From positions 62,001 through 126,000 of the forward strand of contig ONLW01000009.1 in the NCBI GenBank assembly GCA_900318835.1: a stretch of 64,000 nucleotides of DNA. Reading direction: 5' to 3'. The position numbers and the translations under genes are program-made. This DNA comes from an uncultured Bacteroidales bacterium (lineage in GTDB: Bacteria; Bacteroidota; Bacteroidia; Bacteroidales; P3). Below the pieces are notes generated by a model, which made no database searches, had not been told where the DNA came from, and saw only the letters and a list, made by a program, of their open reading frames with translations. This document shows, piece after piece, positions 35,274 to 44,110 of this stretch. How positions within the stretch are numbered: the stretch's first letter is position 1; every line of letters begins with the position of its first letter.

Positions 35274-35390
35274 GCCTATCATCCACCTACCAACACCCTA
35301 TCATCTCCTACCGCGGTAGGAGTTGGGTAGGAGTTGGGTAAGAGTTGAGTAAGAGTTGGTAAGGAGATGGTACTAAGTATCAAGTAGTTG
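35274..35390 (-). repeat. phased 11-base palindromic repeat element, copy 5
   Basis: Left arm CCTATCATCCACCTACC and ATCTCCTACC, centre CCTACCGCGGTAGG. Then units GGTAGGAGTTG, GGTAGGAGTTG, GGTAAGAGTTG, AGTAAGAGTTG and GTAAGGAGATG, closing with GTACTAAGTATCAAGTAGTT, the reverse complement of the 5' module. In the minus-strand reading it precedes the macroglobulin-like gene; its edge is 81 bases upstream of that promoter. Its other edge is 33 bases before the hydF -7 box. The 333-base gap 35142-35474 contains only this element and two promoters. Confidence 0.88.
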
Positions 35391-35422
35391 GAATTTGCCT
35401 TTTTCGGGTGTATTTTTTTTCG

Positions 35423-35430
35423 TATATTTG
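35423..35430 (+). promoter_or_regulatory. probable -7 box of hydF
   Basis: TATATTTG matches TAnnTTTG, 45 bases before the GTG at 35475. The nearest TTTG (35394) gives a 25-base spacer, wider than usual, so the -33 box is uncertain. Confidence 0.5.
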
Positions 35431-35474
35431 CATGTGAAAATGGAGGTAACGGAGTCTCCTAAAACATTGTAAAC

Positions 35475-36596
35475 GTGAGTAAAGGAAACGAACTAAAGCC
35501 CAGAATAGGCTTCTTTGGTCGCCGCAACGTGGGCAAGAGCACGATGATCAATTTTTTGACCGGACAGCAGATTGCCATCGTCAGCGACACCGCCGGAACA
35601 ACCACCGACCCTGTGCGCAAGAGCATGGAGATTGGCGGCATTGGACCTGTGGTGCTTGTCGACACAGCCGGCATCGATGACGAGGGCGAGCTTGGTGCCC
35701 TGCGAGTAGAGAAGAGCATGGCGGCGCTGGCCGAGGTAGACCTGGCACTATTGCTCTATACCGAAGGCTGTTACGGTGAACCAGAGAAGCGCGTGGAGCG
35801 TTGGTGCATCGGGCACGGAACGCCGATGCTCAAGGTGAAAACCAAGGCGGAGCCCATCGACAAGGATGCACTGATTGCCCAAATAAAGGAAGCGCTGCCC
35901 GAAAGCGCATACCGCGGAAGGTCTCTGCTGGGAGACATTATTTTCCAGGGAGATACGGTGGTGTTGGTAACGCCCATCGACAGCTCGGCGCCCGAAGGGA
36001 GAATGATACTGCCGCAGGTGCAGGTGCTGCGCGACCTGATGGACATCCACGCACAGGCGTTCTTCTGCCAGCCAGAGGAGTTGCCGTCGACACTCGCGGC
36101 ACTGAAAAAGGCTCCAAAGTTGGTAGTCACTGACAGCCAAGCATTTCAACGCGTGAACGCGCTGACACCGGACGAGGTGCCGCTCACATCGTTCAGCGTC
36201 GTACTGGCTCGGCAGAAAGGGCTTTTCTCCGACTATCTGGCTGGCACAAAAAAGATTGGCGAGTTGAAGGACGGCGACCGCGTACTGCTGCTGGAGAGCT
36301 GCACCCACAACGTCACCTGCGAGGACATCGGCCGTGTGAAACTACCTGCCGCACTAAAGAAAGTCACCGGCAAAGAACTGGTGTGCGAGGTCATCGGTGG
36401 ACAGTCGCCATTACCTAAAGACCTGTCTCCGTATGCGTTGGTAATACAATGCGGTGGCTGCGTGATTACCGCCCAGCAGGTGAAAGCGCGCCTGCTTCCA
36501 GCGCTTGAAGCCGGTGTTCCCGTAAGCAACTACGGACTGGCCCTCGCCTGGTGCAATGGCATCTTCGAACGTGCAACAAAAATATTTCCACAATGA
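35475..36596 (+). CDS. hydF: [FeFe]-hydrogenase H-cluster maturation GTPase HydF
   Basis: HydF is the scaffold GTPase that assembles the 2Fe subcluster made by HydE and HydG and delivers it to apo-hydrogenase HydA. The 373-residue protein has an N-terminal TrmE-like G domain (GFFGRRNVGKSTMINFLTG near residue 13; SDTAGTTTDPVRK; LVDTAGIDDEGELG) and a C-terminal domain holding the [4Fe-4S] ligands (ESCTHNVTCEDIG near 275; VIQCGGCVITAQQV near 322). Translation begins with GTG at 35475; I see no in-frame ATG nearby. The presence of HydF implies a [FeFe] hydrogenase elsewhere. It heads the run hydF-folA-cinA with a four-base overlap. Confidence 0.95.
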   Translation: MSKGNELKPRIGFFGRRNVGKSTMINFLTGQQIAIVSDTAGTTTDPVRKSMEIGGIGPVVLVDTAGIDDEGELGALRVEKSMAALAEVDLALLLYTEGCYGEPEKRVERWCIGHGTPMLKVKTKAEPIDKDALIAQIKEALPESAYRGRSLLGDIIFQGDTVVLVTPIDSSAPEGRMILPQVQVLRDLMDIHAQAFFCQPEELPSTLAALKKAPKLVVTDSQAFQRVNALTPDEVPLTSFSVVLARQKGLFSDYLAGTKKIGELKDGDRVLLLESCTHNVTCEDIGRVKLPAALKKVTGKELVCEVIGGQSPLPKDLSPYALVIQCGGCVITAQQVKARLLPALEAGVPVSNYGLALAWCNGIFERATKIFPQ

Positions 36597-37117
36597 CTAA
36601 TACTGACAAAAAGCCAAATTTAAATATTATCGTAGCGCAGGCCGAGAACCGCGCCATCGGGCTGAACGGCGACATGCCATGGCACCTCAGCGGCGACCTC
36701 AAGCGTTTCAAAGCACTCACGATGGGGCATCCTGTGGTGATGGGACGACGCACCTGGGAGAGTCTGCCCAAGCGCCCGCTGGTAGGCCGTCGCAATATCG
36801 TTTTCTCTCAGAGTAAAGATTTTGCACCTGAGGGAGCCGAGGTGGTGCACAGCGTCAATGGATTGTTCGACCTGCTGCGAGACTGCGACGACGAAGTGTT
36901 CATCATTGGCGGGGGGCGCATCTATAACATGCTGATGCCATGGGCAAAGCGGCTTTACATTACGTGGGTACACCGCGATTTCCCCGAAGCCGACACCTTC
37001 TTCCCCGTCATCGACCTCTCGGAGTTTACCAAAGTCAATGAGACCGAGCACATGACAGACGAGAAGAGCGGTATGGAGTTCTCTTACGCCGAGTATGACA
37101 GAAAATTCAGAATATGA
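36593..37117 (+). CDS. folA: dihydrofolate reductase
   Basis: FolA reduces dihydrofolate to tetrahydrofolate with NADPH. I use the ATG at 36593 (MTNTDKKPNLNIIVAQ), which overlaps the hydF stop as ATGA, giving 174 residues. The fold is complete: NIIVAQAENRAIGLNGDMPW near residue 10, HLSGDLKRFKALTMGHPVVM with the NADPH-binding GRRTWESLP, FIIGGGRIYNMLMPWAKRLY near 105, and VNETEHMTDEKSGMEFSYAE at the end. The acidic residue after Leu-Asn-Gly is the usual Asp. cinA overlaps by four bases. Confidence 0.96.
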   Translation: MTNTDKKPNLNIIVAQAENRAIGLNGDMPWHLSGDLKRFKALTMGHPVVMGRRTWESLPKRPLVGRRNIVFSQSKDFAPEGAEVVHSVNGLFDLLRDCDDEVFIIGGGRIYNMLMPWAKRLYITWVHRDFPEADTFFPVIDLSEFTKVNETEHMTDEKSGMEFSYAEYDRKFRI

Positions 37118-38382
37118 ACATTACAATCATCAACATAGGCGACGAGCTGCTTATTGGGCAGGTCGTCAACACCAATGCCTCGACAATGTCGAAACTACTC
37201 ACCGAGGCAGGCATGGAGGTCCGCAAGACCTTGGTGGTGGGCGATGTCTGTGACGACATCAGGGCTGCCGTCGACGAGGCCATGCACGAGAGCGACGCAG
37301 TGTTGGTCACCGGCGGCCTCGGACCTACCAAGGATGACATTACAAAGAAACTGTTGTGTGAATATTTCAACTCAGAACTAGTTGAAAACGAGATGGCTTT
37401 AGAGAACGTAAAGCGCATCTTCGAGAGCCGTGGCTATGAGCTGACGCCCGTCAACCGCGCCCAAGCCCTCGTGCCCCGCTGCTGCGAGGTCTTGAACAAT
37501 GATTTGGGGACGGCACCGTGCATGTGGTTCTGCCGTGATAACAGGGTTCTAGTATCATTGCCCGGCGTGCCGTTCGAGATGGAATGGCTTATGCGCAACC
37601 GCGTCATTCCCAAGCTACAGGAAACCTTCGGCACCGACATCATCATCATCAAGAACATCCTGGTGCAGGGCATAGGCGAATCGTTCCTGAGCGATTTGAT
37701 AGAGCCGTGGGAGCTGTCGCTGCCGAAAAACGTCAAGCTGGCCTATCTGCCTGTGGCAGGGCTGACCAAGCTGAGGCTAACAGCACATTTCAAAGGTGAA
37801 AGGTTTGAAGGCATCGGCAATATCTCTCACCTTTCACCTCTCACCTCTCACCTTGAAAGTCTTTATGAGATTGCCGGCCAGTACATCGTCGGCGAAGACT
37901 GCGAGACACTCGACGAACTGGTGCACAAAACATTACTTAAAAAAGGCCTCACACTGGCCACGGCCGAGAGCTGCACTGGCGGAAACATTGCACGACTGCT
38001 CACAGCTCAGGCCGGTGCTTCGGCCTACTTCAAGGGCGGCATTGTAGCCTACAGCAACGAAGTGAAAGAAAGTGTCCTAGGCGTAAAATACAGCACCTTG
38101 GAAGCACACGGTGCCGTAAGCGAGGAAACTGTCCGCGAGATGGTCGAGGGTGTCCGCTCACGCCTCGGTGCCGACCTGGCCATTGCCACCACCGGCATCG
38201 CCGGTCCCGATGGCGGCACCAAAGAAAAACCTGTCGGTACCGTGTGGATTGCCGTGGCTGACGCCACTCATACAGAGGCCAAACTGATGCAATTCGGAGC
38301 CAACAGACGGCAGCAGAACATCGACCGCTCGACCAACCAAGCTTTTGCAATGCTAATTAGAATGATATGTCAAAAGGATTGA
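37114..38382 (+). CDS. cinA: CinA family protein (nicotinamide-nucleotide amidase)
   Basis: CinA recycles pyridine nucleotides by deamidating nicotinamide mononucleotide through its C-terminal domain; the N-terminal COG1058 domain hydrolyses ADP-ribose. The 422 residues contain NIGDELLIGQVVNTNASTMS and VLVTGGLGPTKDDITKKLL in the MoaB-like N-domain. The C-terminal domain has TAESCTGGNIARLLTAQAGA near residue 288 and AIATTGIAGPDGGTKEKPVG near 352. A simple-repeat insert (37791-37855) encodes ISHLSPLTSHLESLYE in the linker between the domains. The start overlaps folA and the stop overlaps the DUF486 gene. Confidence 0.95.
   Translation: MNITIINIGDELLIGQVVNTNASTMSKLLTEAGMEVRKTLVVGDVCDDIRAAVDEAMHESDAVLVTGGLGPTKDDITKKLLCEYFNSELVENEMALENVKRIFESRGYELTPVNRAQALVPRCCEVLNNDLGTAPCMWFCRDNRVLVSLPGVPFEMEWLMRNRVIPKLQETFGTDIIIIKNILVQGIGESFLSDLIEPWELSLPKNVKLAYLPVAGLTKLRLTAHFKGERFEGIGNISHLSPLTSHLESLYEIAGQYIVGEDCETLDELVHKTLLKKGLTLATAESCTGGNIARLLTAQAGASAYFKGGIVAYSNEVKESVLGVKYSTLEAHGAVSEETVREMVEGVRSRLGADLAIATTGIAGPDGGTKEKPVGTVWIAVADATHTEAKLMQFGANRRQQNIDRSTNQAFAMLIRMICQKD
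37791..37855. repeat. intragenic inverted CACCTTT tract in cinA
   Basis: CAAAGGTGAAAGG near 37791-37803 is the inverse of the later CTCACCTTTCACCTC. After it come further CTCTCACC units and CCTTGAAAG. The tract shares its unit order with the mutS2 insert at 29251-29284 and is read in frame through the domain linker. Confidence 0.8.
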
Positions 38383-38744
38383 TTTCTATATTGTTGCTCG
38401 TGGTGAGCAACGTCTTCATGACCTTTGCCTGGTATGGCAACCTGAAACTGGAGCAGATGAACGTCACCAAGGACTGGCCGCTCATCCTCATCATCCTGCT
38501 GTCGTGGGGCGTAGCCCTGCTGGAATATCTGGTTATGATTCCCGCCAACCGCATCGGCTCAAATGTCACCGGCGGCCCTTTCTCACTGATGGAGCTGAAA
38601 ATCATACAAGAGTGCATCTCGCTGACGGTCTTCACTGTCATCGTGGCCACCGTCTTCAAGGGCGAGCCTATCCGCTGGAACCACATCGTCAGCTTCGGCT
38701 GTATCGTGCTAGCAGTGGTTTTCGCCTTTTGGAAAACCAAGTAA
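38367..38744 (+). CDS. DMT-superfamily membrane protein (DUF486)
   Basis: This 125-residue protein has four hydrophobic helices (SILLLVVSNVFMTFAWYG; LILIILLSWGVALLEYLVMI; a weaker third; FGCIVLAVVFAFW). The conserved DUF486 core is AWYGNLK then IPANRIGSNVTGGPFSLMEL. It belongs to the drug/metabolite transporter superfamily as a single four-helix unit, so it may act as a dimer; no substrate is known. Its start lies 16 bases inside the end of cinA. Confidence 0.9.
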   Translation: MSKGLISILLLVVSNVFMTFAWYGNLKLEQMNVTKDWPLILIILLSWGVALLEYLVMIPANRIGSNVTGGPFSLMELKIIQECISLTVFTVIVATVFKGEPIRWNHIVSFGCIVLAVVFAFWKTK

Positions 38745-38753
38745 CAGAGTGCC

Positions 38754-39332
38754 ATGAGCGACCAATCTTTAATTCAACAGATTATTATGTCCGTCTTGCG
38801 GTGGCTCGACCGGAAAAGCCGCAAGCAGCCGCAACTGGAAGGCTACAGCAAGACTACCGAGTTCAAAGCCCGCAGCGGTGCCTGGCTCATGATTGTGCTC
38901 TACGGGTTGCTCATCGCAGTAGTGCTCTTCGTTATCATTACGGAACCCTATGATGAGAATCCTGATATTGGGATCCTATGGATTGATGTCCTATGGATTT
39001 TCTGTATTGTCATCTGTATTTTAGCGATGCGTCATAACATCTCGATGCTCAAGGCGAGAATTATTGTGGGACCGGAGATGTTGATTTTGGACGGTGCCAT
39101 GGAAAACACCCCCAAAAGAGGATGGAAGCGCTGGTGGATAGGGGCACAAGAAGAAAGCGACCTGGTGGTGGAAATCCCCTGGGCATGCATCTCCCTTTTG
39201 GCCACTGATTTCCCCACATTGGTGGTTGAAACCTATAACAAAGAACGCTACTTGATGGAGCTAAGCCTTTTTGACATAAAGGTGACACGAGAAATCAGTA
39301 AATATCATAAGGTGGAAGAGATTGCATTATGA
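38754..39332 (+). CDS. membrane protein of unknown function with two helices
   Basis: I do not recognise this 192-residue protein. It has a charged N-terminus ([15 protein letters not shown]), two adjacent membrane helices near residues 45-90 ([20 protein letters not shown] and [17 protein letters not shown]), and a soluble C-terminal beta domain ([35 protein letters not shown]). The layout resembles PH-like membrane proteins of Bacteroidetes, but I see no signature. It starts nine bases after the DUF486 gene and overlaps the next start by four bases, so it belongs to the hydF operon. Confidence 0.75.
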   Translation: MSDQSLIQQIIMSVLRWLDRKSRKQPQLEGYSKTTEFKARSGAWLMIVLYGLLIAVVLFVIITEPYDENPDIGILWIDVLWIFCIVICILAMRHNISMLKARIIVGPEMLILDGAMENTPKRGWKRWWIGAQEESDLVVEIPWACISLLATDFPTLVVETYNKERYLMELSLFDIKVTREISKYHKVEEIAL

Positions 39333-41422
39333 AGAGATTGTTGATTTTGGTGTTGCCCTTGCTGCTGGCGGCCTGCGCCGCCAAGCCAGAGCAGGTGGAA
39401 CTCACCGACTGGCAGTTTGAGTACAACGGGCATTGGTATCCCACCACGGTGCCAGGATTCATCCATACCGACTTGATGGCCAACGGCCTTATCCCAGACC
39501 CTTTTGCAGGCACTAACGAGGACTCGGTACAATGGATCAAGGACAGTTCCTGGTCATATCGCACCACCATCTCGGGGCGGGATTTGCCCGAAGGCCCCTT
39601 GTATCTAGTCATGGAAGGACTGGCGGGGAATGCTTTAGTGCTATGGGTGGCCTACTTCGGCGACGGAGACCCGGATAATGGCACCGAAACGGTGGACAAT
39701 ATGTTCACCGAGAATGTATTCGAAATCTCGAACGGCACTCTCCAGTACGATAGCATCATGATTGAAGTGTTCTTTGAGCCTCTCACCGACTCACTTGGAG
39801 AAAACTACTATGGCATCACCCTGCCCGACCGTCGCGCCTTTACTCGCATAGCCCCCTTCCAACAGGGTTGGGACTGGGGACCGAAGCTGCAGACCTGCGG
39901 CATCTGGAAGCCAGTATATATCACTAATAAGCGTCCGAATACTCAGAATACACAAAATAATCCGAGTATTCCGAATACTCAGAAAGTGGAACTTCGGCAG
40001 GAGAAAGACAGCATCGGTCAGAGCTTCACCTTCTTTAAGGACGGCAAGCCCATCTTCATCAAGGGTGCCAACTGGATTCCCGTCCACTCATTCCCCGTGG
40101 ACGACAACGCCAACCGTGCCCGCTACCGTCATCTGCTCTACTCCGCCAAGGAGGCGGGATTCAACATGCTGCGCGTGTGGGGCGGTGGCATCTACGAGCA
40201 CGACTACTTCTTCGACCTCTGCGACTCGCTGGGACTCATGGTCTGGATGGATTTTAATTTCTCCACCATGCTCTACCCCGATAACCCCGAAATGCTAGAG
40301 AGTATCAAGGAGGAAGCCTATCAGAACGTAACAAGAATTGCCAAACACCCCTGTATCGTCCTCTGGTGCGGCAACAATGAGGTGAAGAACGGTTGGGAAG
40401 ACTGGGGCTGGCAGGGAATGTATAAATGGACACCCGCGCAGCGCAAACAGCTGCAACACGGCATCGACACCCTCTTTGGTGAAAATGGCATCCTTGCGCA
40501 GGCCGTGAAGGCTTGCGACCCATACAGGAGACCTTATATCACCACCTCGCCACTCTACGGTTGGGGTCACCCCGAATGCGTCACCCATGGCGACAGCCAC
40601 TACTGGGGTGTCTGGTGGGGCGAGGAACCCTTCGAGCGCTACGCTGAGAAGACCGGCCGCTTCATGTCCGAGTACGGCTTCCAGTCATACCCCATGCTCA
40701 CCACCCTCCGCCGCGTCATCCCAAAGGACCAGCTCTATATCGATTCGCCCGCCATGCGCAACCATCAGAAGCATCCCCGTGGCCGCGAAATCATCGACAA
40801 GGCCATGCGTCAATATTATGGCTTTGATAGCTACTCCTTGAACCTCGAAGACTATTGCTACGTCAGCCAACTGTTACAAGCCTGGGGTGTGGGATACGGA
40901 ATCTTATGCCACCTAGGGTCGGACGAGGACGTCCGAACTCCAAGGCACTGTATGGGCACCCTCTACTGGCAACTCAACGACTGCTGGCCCGTAGCCTCAT
41001 GGTCATCAATCGACTTTTACGGCAACTGGAAAGCGTTACACTACCGTGCACAGGCTTTATTCAGCCTCACCCCCACCCCCTCTCCGAACGGAGAGGGGAA
41101 TGAATACCAAAAGGCACTCCAAATTTGGGAACAATATTATAATGTATACCCCAAAGACCGTAAATACCCCGACCCAAGATACAGTATTGGTCAAACATGG
41201 CAGAGCGACGGAAGCCTTGTGGTGACACTCACCGCCCAGACCGACCTCTACGACCTCTACCTCGACACCGACCCGCATATCGACGGCCACTTCACCCGCA
41301 ACTTCGTCGACCTCAAGGCCGGAGAAACCCTACACTCGGTATTCTTACCCATTAACCACAATGTCGATATAAAGTGTGTTAAAACGATTGTAAAAACGCT
41401 CAATGAACTTTATAACAAATAA
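39329..41422 (+). CDS. GH2 beta-mannosidase-like lipoprotein, shortened at two sites
   Basis: This is an exported GH2 glycosidase of beta-mannosidase type, releasing beta-linked mannose from glycans at the cell envelope. Lipobox LLLAACAAK. The jelly-roll sugar-binding domain ([20 protein letters not shown]) and the catalytic barrel ([33 protein letters not shown]) are clear. The acid/base Glu is in [10 protein letters not shown] (near residue 353) and the nucleophile Glu in [12 protein letters not shown] (near 450). At 697 residues it is about 150 shorter than typical members. The Ig-like domain between the jelly roll and barrel seems missing, replaced by the repeat at 39932-39984. The C-terminal sandwich is shortened at 41066-41102. 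Activity is plausible, not certain. Confidence 0.88.
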   Translation: MKRLLILVLPLLLAACAAKPEQVELTDWQFEYNGHWYPTTVPGFIHTDLMANGLIPDPFAGTNEDSVQWIKDSSWSYRTTISGRDLPEGPLYLVMEGLAGNALVLWVAYFGDGDPDNGTETVDNMFTENVFEISNGTLQYDSIMIEVFFEPLTDSLGENYYGITLPDRRAFTRIAPFQQGWDWGPKLQTCGIWKPVYITNKRPNTQNTQNNPSIPNTQKVELRQEKDSIGQSFTFFKDGKPIFIKGANWIPVHSFPVDDNANRARYRHLLYSAKEAGFNMLRVWGGGIYEHDYFFDLCDSLGLMVWMDFNFSTMLYPDNPEMLESIKEEAYQNVTRIAKHPCIVLWCGNNEVKNGWEDWGWQGMYKWTPAQRKQLQHGIDTLFGENGILAQAVKACDPYRRPYITTSPLYGWGHPECVTHGDSHYWGVWWGEEPFERYAEKTGRFMSEYGFQSYPMLTTLRRVIPKDQLYIDSPAMRNHQKHPRGREIIDKAMRQYYGFDSYSLNLEDYCYVSQLLQAWGVGYGILCHLGSDEDVRTPRHCMGTLYWQLNDCWPVASWSSIDFYGNWKALHYRAQALFSLTPTPSPNGEGNEYQKALQIWEQYYNVYPKDRKYPDPRYSIGQTWQSDGSLVVTLTAQTDLYDLYLDTDPHIDGHFTRNFVDLKAGETLHSVFLPINHNVDIKCVKTIVKTLNELYNK
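39932..39984. repeat. intragenic GAATACTC tract in the GH2 gene
   Basis: GAATACTC occurs twice in direct orientation and once inverted (GAGTATTC), giving the peptide [17 protein letters not shown]. It stands where the family has a domain of roughly 100 residues. Confidence 0.8.
41066..41102. repeat. intragenic GC-rich palindrome in the GH2 gene
   Basis: CCCCTCTCC and GGAGAGGGG are inverted around GAAC, preceded by CTCACCCCCACC. The tract encodes [13 protein letters not shown] in frame near the start of the C-terminal domain, which is short here. Confidence 0.85.
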
Positions 41423-41453
41423 AAGAAGCGGGGTTCTGAGACCTCGCTTCTTT
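41422..41453. terminator. bidirectional terminator between the GH2 gene and a small lipoprotein gene
   Basis: AAAGAAGCGGGG (41422-41433) pairs with CCTCGCTTCTTT (41442-41453), with one wobble, around TTCTGAGA. A and T runs on both sides suit the two convergent genes. Confidence 0.88.
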
Positions 41454-41475
41454 AAATTTGAGAGAAAGGGGGATA

Positions 41476-41697
41476 TTAAATTTCCTCGCAATCAAGAGTT
41501 TGGGAAAAGCCCTGCATTTGCTGGTCAACCTTGACATCGTCGCAGGAGCCCTCAACATCGGGAAAAGTTTGTGATGAAACTCCCACAACTTCACCACCCA
41601 TGGTCTGAGTAATTGTGCATTTGCAATCCACTTTCTTTTTGCAGCCAACCAGCCCAAAGACCAGCACCAATGCTGCCACAAACATTAATTTTTTCAT
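41476..41697 (-). CDS. small lipoprotein of unknown function
   Basis: This 73-residue protein has a lipobox (LVFGLVGCKKK) and a mature part of about 54 residues with three further cysteines (CKC and two later), which could form disulfides. No family is recognised. A TATCTTTG box at 41740-41733 lies 36 bases upstream of the ATG, and a shared terminator follows at 41422-41453, so it is a single-gene unit. Confidence 0.75.
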   Translation of the reverse strand: MKKLMFVAALVLVFGLVGCKKKVDCKCTITQTMGGEVVGVSSQTFPDVEGSCDDVKVDQQMQGFSQTLDCEEI

Positions 41698-41732
41698 TGA
41701 TTTTTAGTGTTTATTTGTTAAAAAATGATTTG

Positions 41733-41740
41733 CAAAGATA
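41733..41740 (-). promoter_or_regulatory. -7 box of the small lipoprotein gene
   Basis: TATCTTTG on the minus strand matches TAnnTTTG; no clear -33 TTTG is seen at the right distance. Confidence 0.5.
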
Positions 41741-41849
41741 CACATATATCTTGAAAAAAAGGAACTTTTTTCACAAAAAAACACAGGATAGGACATAATA
41801 TATTGTATTATAAAATATTATTGAGGAATATTTTTTTCAACACCTCCTA

Positions 41850-42470
41850 TCAGAGCGGTAAATAAATCACCTTTTTTGTCTCGAAAAACTCCTCATTGAA
41901 CCATTCGCAGATGTCCCAAGTCTTCACCTTGTGGCGAAAGGGAAACATCTCTTTGGTGAGGTCTCCTCCCTTAAGATAAAGGATACCATTGTGCAGAGGG
42001 TTGTATTGCGTCTTGGAGATTTTCTTCTTCACCCAAGGGACAAACTCATCCAACGTGGTGACGGCACGGGAGACAACAAAGTCGTACTCACCGTCCAGTT
42101 CCTCGGCCCTTATCTGCATGGCTTTGGTATTAGTCAGTCCGACACGCTCGATAACATCGGAGACCACCTTAATTTTCTTGCCGATGGAGTCGATGAGCGT
42201 GAATCGTGCGTTGGGGAACATGATGGCCAATGGCACACCAGGGAAGCCGCCACCAGTACCCACATCAAGTATCTCGCTCATGGAAGCGAAAGGGATTACT
42301 TTGGCGATGGCTAGCGAATGAAGCACATGGTGCTCGTAGAAATGCTCCATGTCTTTGCGCGAGATGACATTGATCTGCGCGTTCCACTCCTCATACAAAG
42401 GCAACAGAGCGGCAAACTGCTCGCGCTGCCGCTCTGTAAGGTTGGGGAAATATTTTAGAATAATATCCAT
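41850..42470 (-). CDS. rsmG: 16S rRNA (guanine527-N7)-methyltransferase
   Basis: RsmG (GidB) methylates N7 of G527 in the 530 loop of 16S rRNA; loss gives low-level streptomycin resistance in other bacteria. The 206 residues carry the Rossmann-type SAM site ILDVGTGGGFPGVPLAI near residue 70 and FTLIDSIGKKIKVV near 95. The family segment EWNAQINVISRKDMEHFYEH near 30 and FVVSRAVTTLDEF near 133 are also present. It starts 36 bases after rpoD and is probably co-transcribed with it. Confidence 0.96.
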   Translation of the reverse strand: MDIILKYFPNLTERQREQFAALLPLYEEWNAQINVISRKDMEHFYEHHVLHSLAIAKVIPFASMSEILDVGTGGGFPGVPLAIMFPNARFTLIDSIGKKIKVVSDVIERVGLTNTKAMQIRAEELDGEYDFVVSRAVTTLDEFVPWVKKKISKTQYNPLHNGILYLKGGDLTKEMFPFRHKVKTWDICEWFNEEFFETKKVIYLPL

Positions 42471-42505
42471 GGTTTGTTCTGTGGACAGCCATTCACGGCT
42501 GTCAT

Positions 42506-43366
42506 CTACAAGTATGCTTTCAGGTGCTTGCTCTTGCTGCTGGATTTGAGGCGCTTGATGCCCTTTTCCTTAATCTGACGCACACGTTCGCGGGTAAGAT
42601 TGAACTTCATGGCAATCTCATCAAGGCTCAGAGGATGAGGCAGGCCGATGCCAAAATACATCTTGATAACTTCGCGCTCATATTCGGTCAACGTGGAGAG
42701 ACTACGCTCAATTTCCTGCGAGAGGCTCTCTTGCATAAGCTTGCTGTCGGTCGGTGGAGTATCCTCGTTGGGCAGCACGTCAACGAAGTTCACATCCTCG
42801 TCGCTAGCCAAAGGTGCGTCGATACTGACGTGACGACCGCTGATACCCATGATAGCCTTAATCTTGTCCTCGGGGATATCCAGCAACTCGGCCAGTTCCT
42901 CCTCTGAAGGCGGACGCTCCAACTGTTGCTCCAGTTTGGAGATTTCTTTTTTCAGTTTATTAAGGGCACCGAGCTGGTTGGAAGGCAAACGCACAATGCG
43001 GCTGTTCTCGGCGATAGCCTGGAGGATACTCTGGCGGATCCACCACACCGCGTAAGAGATAAACTTGAAGCCACGCGTCTCGTCGAAACGTTTAGCAGCT
43101 TTGATGAGGCCGACGTTACCCTCGTTGATGAGGTCGGGCAGCGACAGACCCTGGTTCTGGTACTGCTTGGCCACCGACACCACGAAACGCAGGTTGGCTT
43201 TGGTGAGGCGTTCCAACGCCGCCTGGTCACCCTGCTTGATACGCTGTGCCAACTGTACCTCTTGTTCGGGCGTCAGCAACTCCTCGCTGCAGATGTCCTG
43301 CAAGTATTTATCCAACGACTTGATATCGCGGTTTGTAATCGAATGGGTAATCTTCAGTTGTCTCAT
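42506..43366 (-). CDS. rpoD: primary sigma factor RpoD (Bacteroidetes type)
   Basis: This is the housekeeping sigma-70 factor of Bacteroidetes, which recognises TTTG / TAnnTTTG promoters. It is 286 residues, lacking the long region 1.1 and non-conserved insert of proteobacterial RpoD. Region 1.2 is [19 protein letters not shown], region 2 includes [20 protein letters not shown] and [20 protein letters not shown] (2.3-2.4), region 3 has [19 protein letters not shown], and the 4.2 helix-turn-helix is [20 protein letters not shown]. It matches the promoters recognised throughout this window. Confidence 0.97.
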   Translation of the reverse strand: MRQLKITHSITNRDIKSLDKYLQDICSEELLTPEQEVQLAQRIKQGDQAALERLTKANLRFVVSVAKQYQNQGLSLPDLINEGNVGLIKAAKRFDETRGFKFISYAVWWIRQSILQAIAENSRIVRLPSNQLGALNKLKKEISKLEQQLERPPSEEELAELLDIPEDKIKAIMGISGRHVSIDAPLASDEDVNFVDVLPNEDTPPTDSKLMQESLSQEIERSLSTLTEYEREVIKMYFGIGLPHPLSLDEIAMKFNLTRERVRQIKEKGIKRLKSSSKSKHLKAYL

Positions 43367-43545
43367 ACTTCACCTATTTATTTACACCAAATTTTGATTC
43401 TATAACGCAGAAAAAACGAAAATGTTACGTCACATGGATTTTTTTTTTACTAATTTGACGTTTTTAACATTTTAAAAACCAATGCGCAATGTCTTTTTCG
43501 GAAAATTATTCTGCCGGAAGAGATTTTTCCTATCGAAAAAAAGTG

Positions 43546-43553
43546 TATCTTTG
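43546..43553 (+). promoter_or_regulatory. -7 box of the lipoprotein gene at 43583
   Basis: TATCTTTG lies 30 bases before the ATG. A T run (43524-43528) stands where the -33 box would be, without an exact TTTG. Confidence 0.55.
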
Positions 43554-43582
43554 CAATCGGAAAACAATTAAAACAGACAACA

Positions 43583-44059
43583 ATGAAAAGAATCTCATTA
43601 ATGATGCTGGTAGCCGCCGTTCTTGGCCTTACCGTTTCCTCATGCCGCAAAGAGCGCGATGCCTACCTCGAGAGTTCCGGTACCCGTGTGTTAGAAGTCA
43701 CCGTGAAATTCAACGACTGGGTGAATTACAATGTCAACGACGGTCTCAACTACGTCTATTGCCCCGTTGATTGGGATGTCCTCACCGATCATGTGGTCTA
43801 TGACGGAAATGTCAATGTCTACCTCTATGAAAATGGCCGGCAGACACCACTCCCCTATGTTTACCCCACAGCAGTAGTCTATGATGACGGCACCACAGGT
43901 ATTGTCGGAGAGAATCTCTACTATACCATTGAACCTGGGCAGCTTATCCTCTTCATGCAGGATCTCGACGGATACAAACCCGTTGTCAACCCCAACACTG
44001 CCTCCATGACATTCCGCATCGTAGCCACCGCCCCCATCACCTACGTCATCAACCAGTGA
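43583..44059 (+). CDS. lipoprotein of unknown function
   Basis: This 158-residue lipoprotein (VLGLTVSSCRKERD) is rich in Tyr, Val and Asn. It looks all-beta, with strands such as VLEVTVKFNDWVNYNVNDG and LYYTIEPGQLILFMQDLDGY. Small beta lipoproteins of this kind are common in Bacteroidales; none has a function I can assign. It is a single-gene unit with its own -7 box and a strong terminator at 44081-44110, convergent to folD. Confidence 0.75.
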   Translation: MKRISLMMLVAAVLGLTVSSCRKERDAYLESSGTRVLEVTVKFNDWVNYNVNDGLNYVYCPVDWDVLTDHVVYDGNVNVYLYENGRQTPLPYVYPTAVVYDDGTTGIVGENLYYTIEPGQLILFMQDLDGYKPVVNPNTASMTFRIVATAPITYVINQ

Positions 44060-44080
44060 CTTCTTCCCTACATTAAAACT

Positions 44081-44110
44081 AAAAGAGCCGTCCAAATGGG
44101 CGGCTCTTTT
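44081..44110. terminator. bidirectional terminator between the lipoprotein gene and folD
   Basis: AAAAGAGCCGTCC (44081-44093) pairs with GGGCGGCTCTTTT (44098-44110), one G.T, with loop AAAT. The A and T tracts allow it to end both transcripts. Confidence 0.92.
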
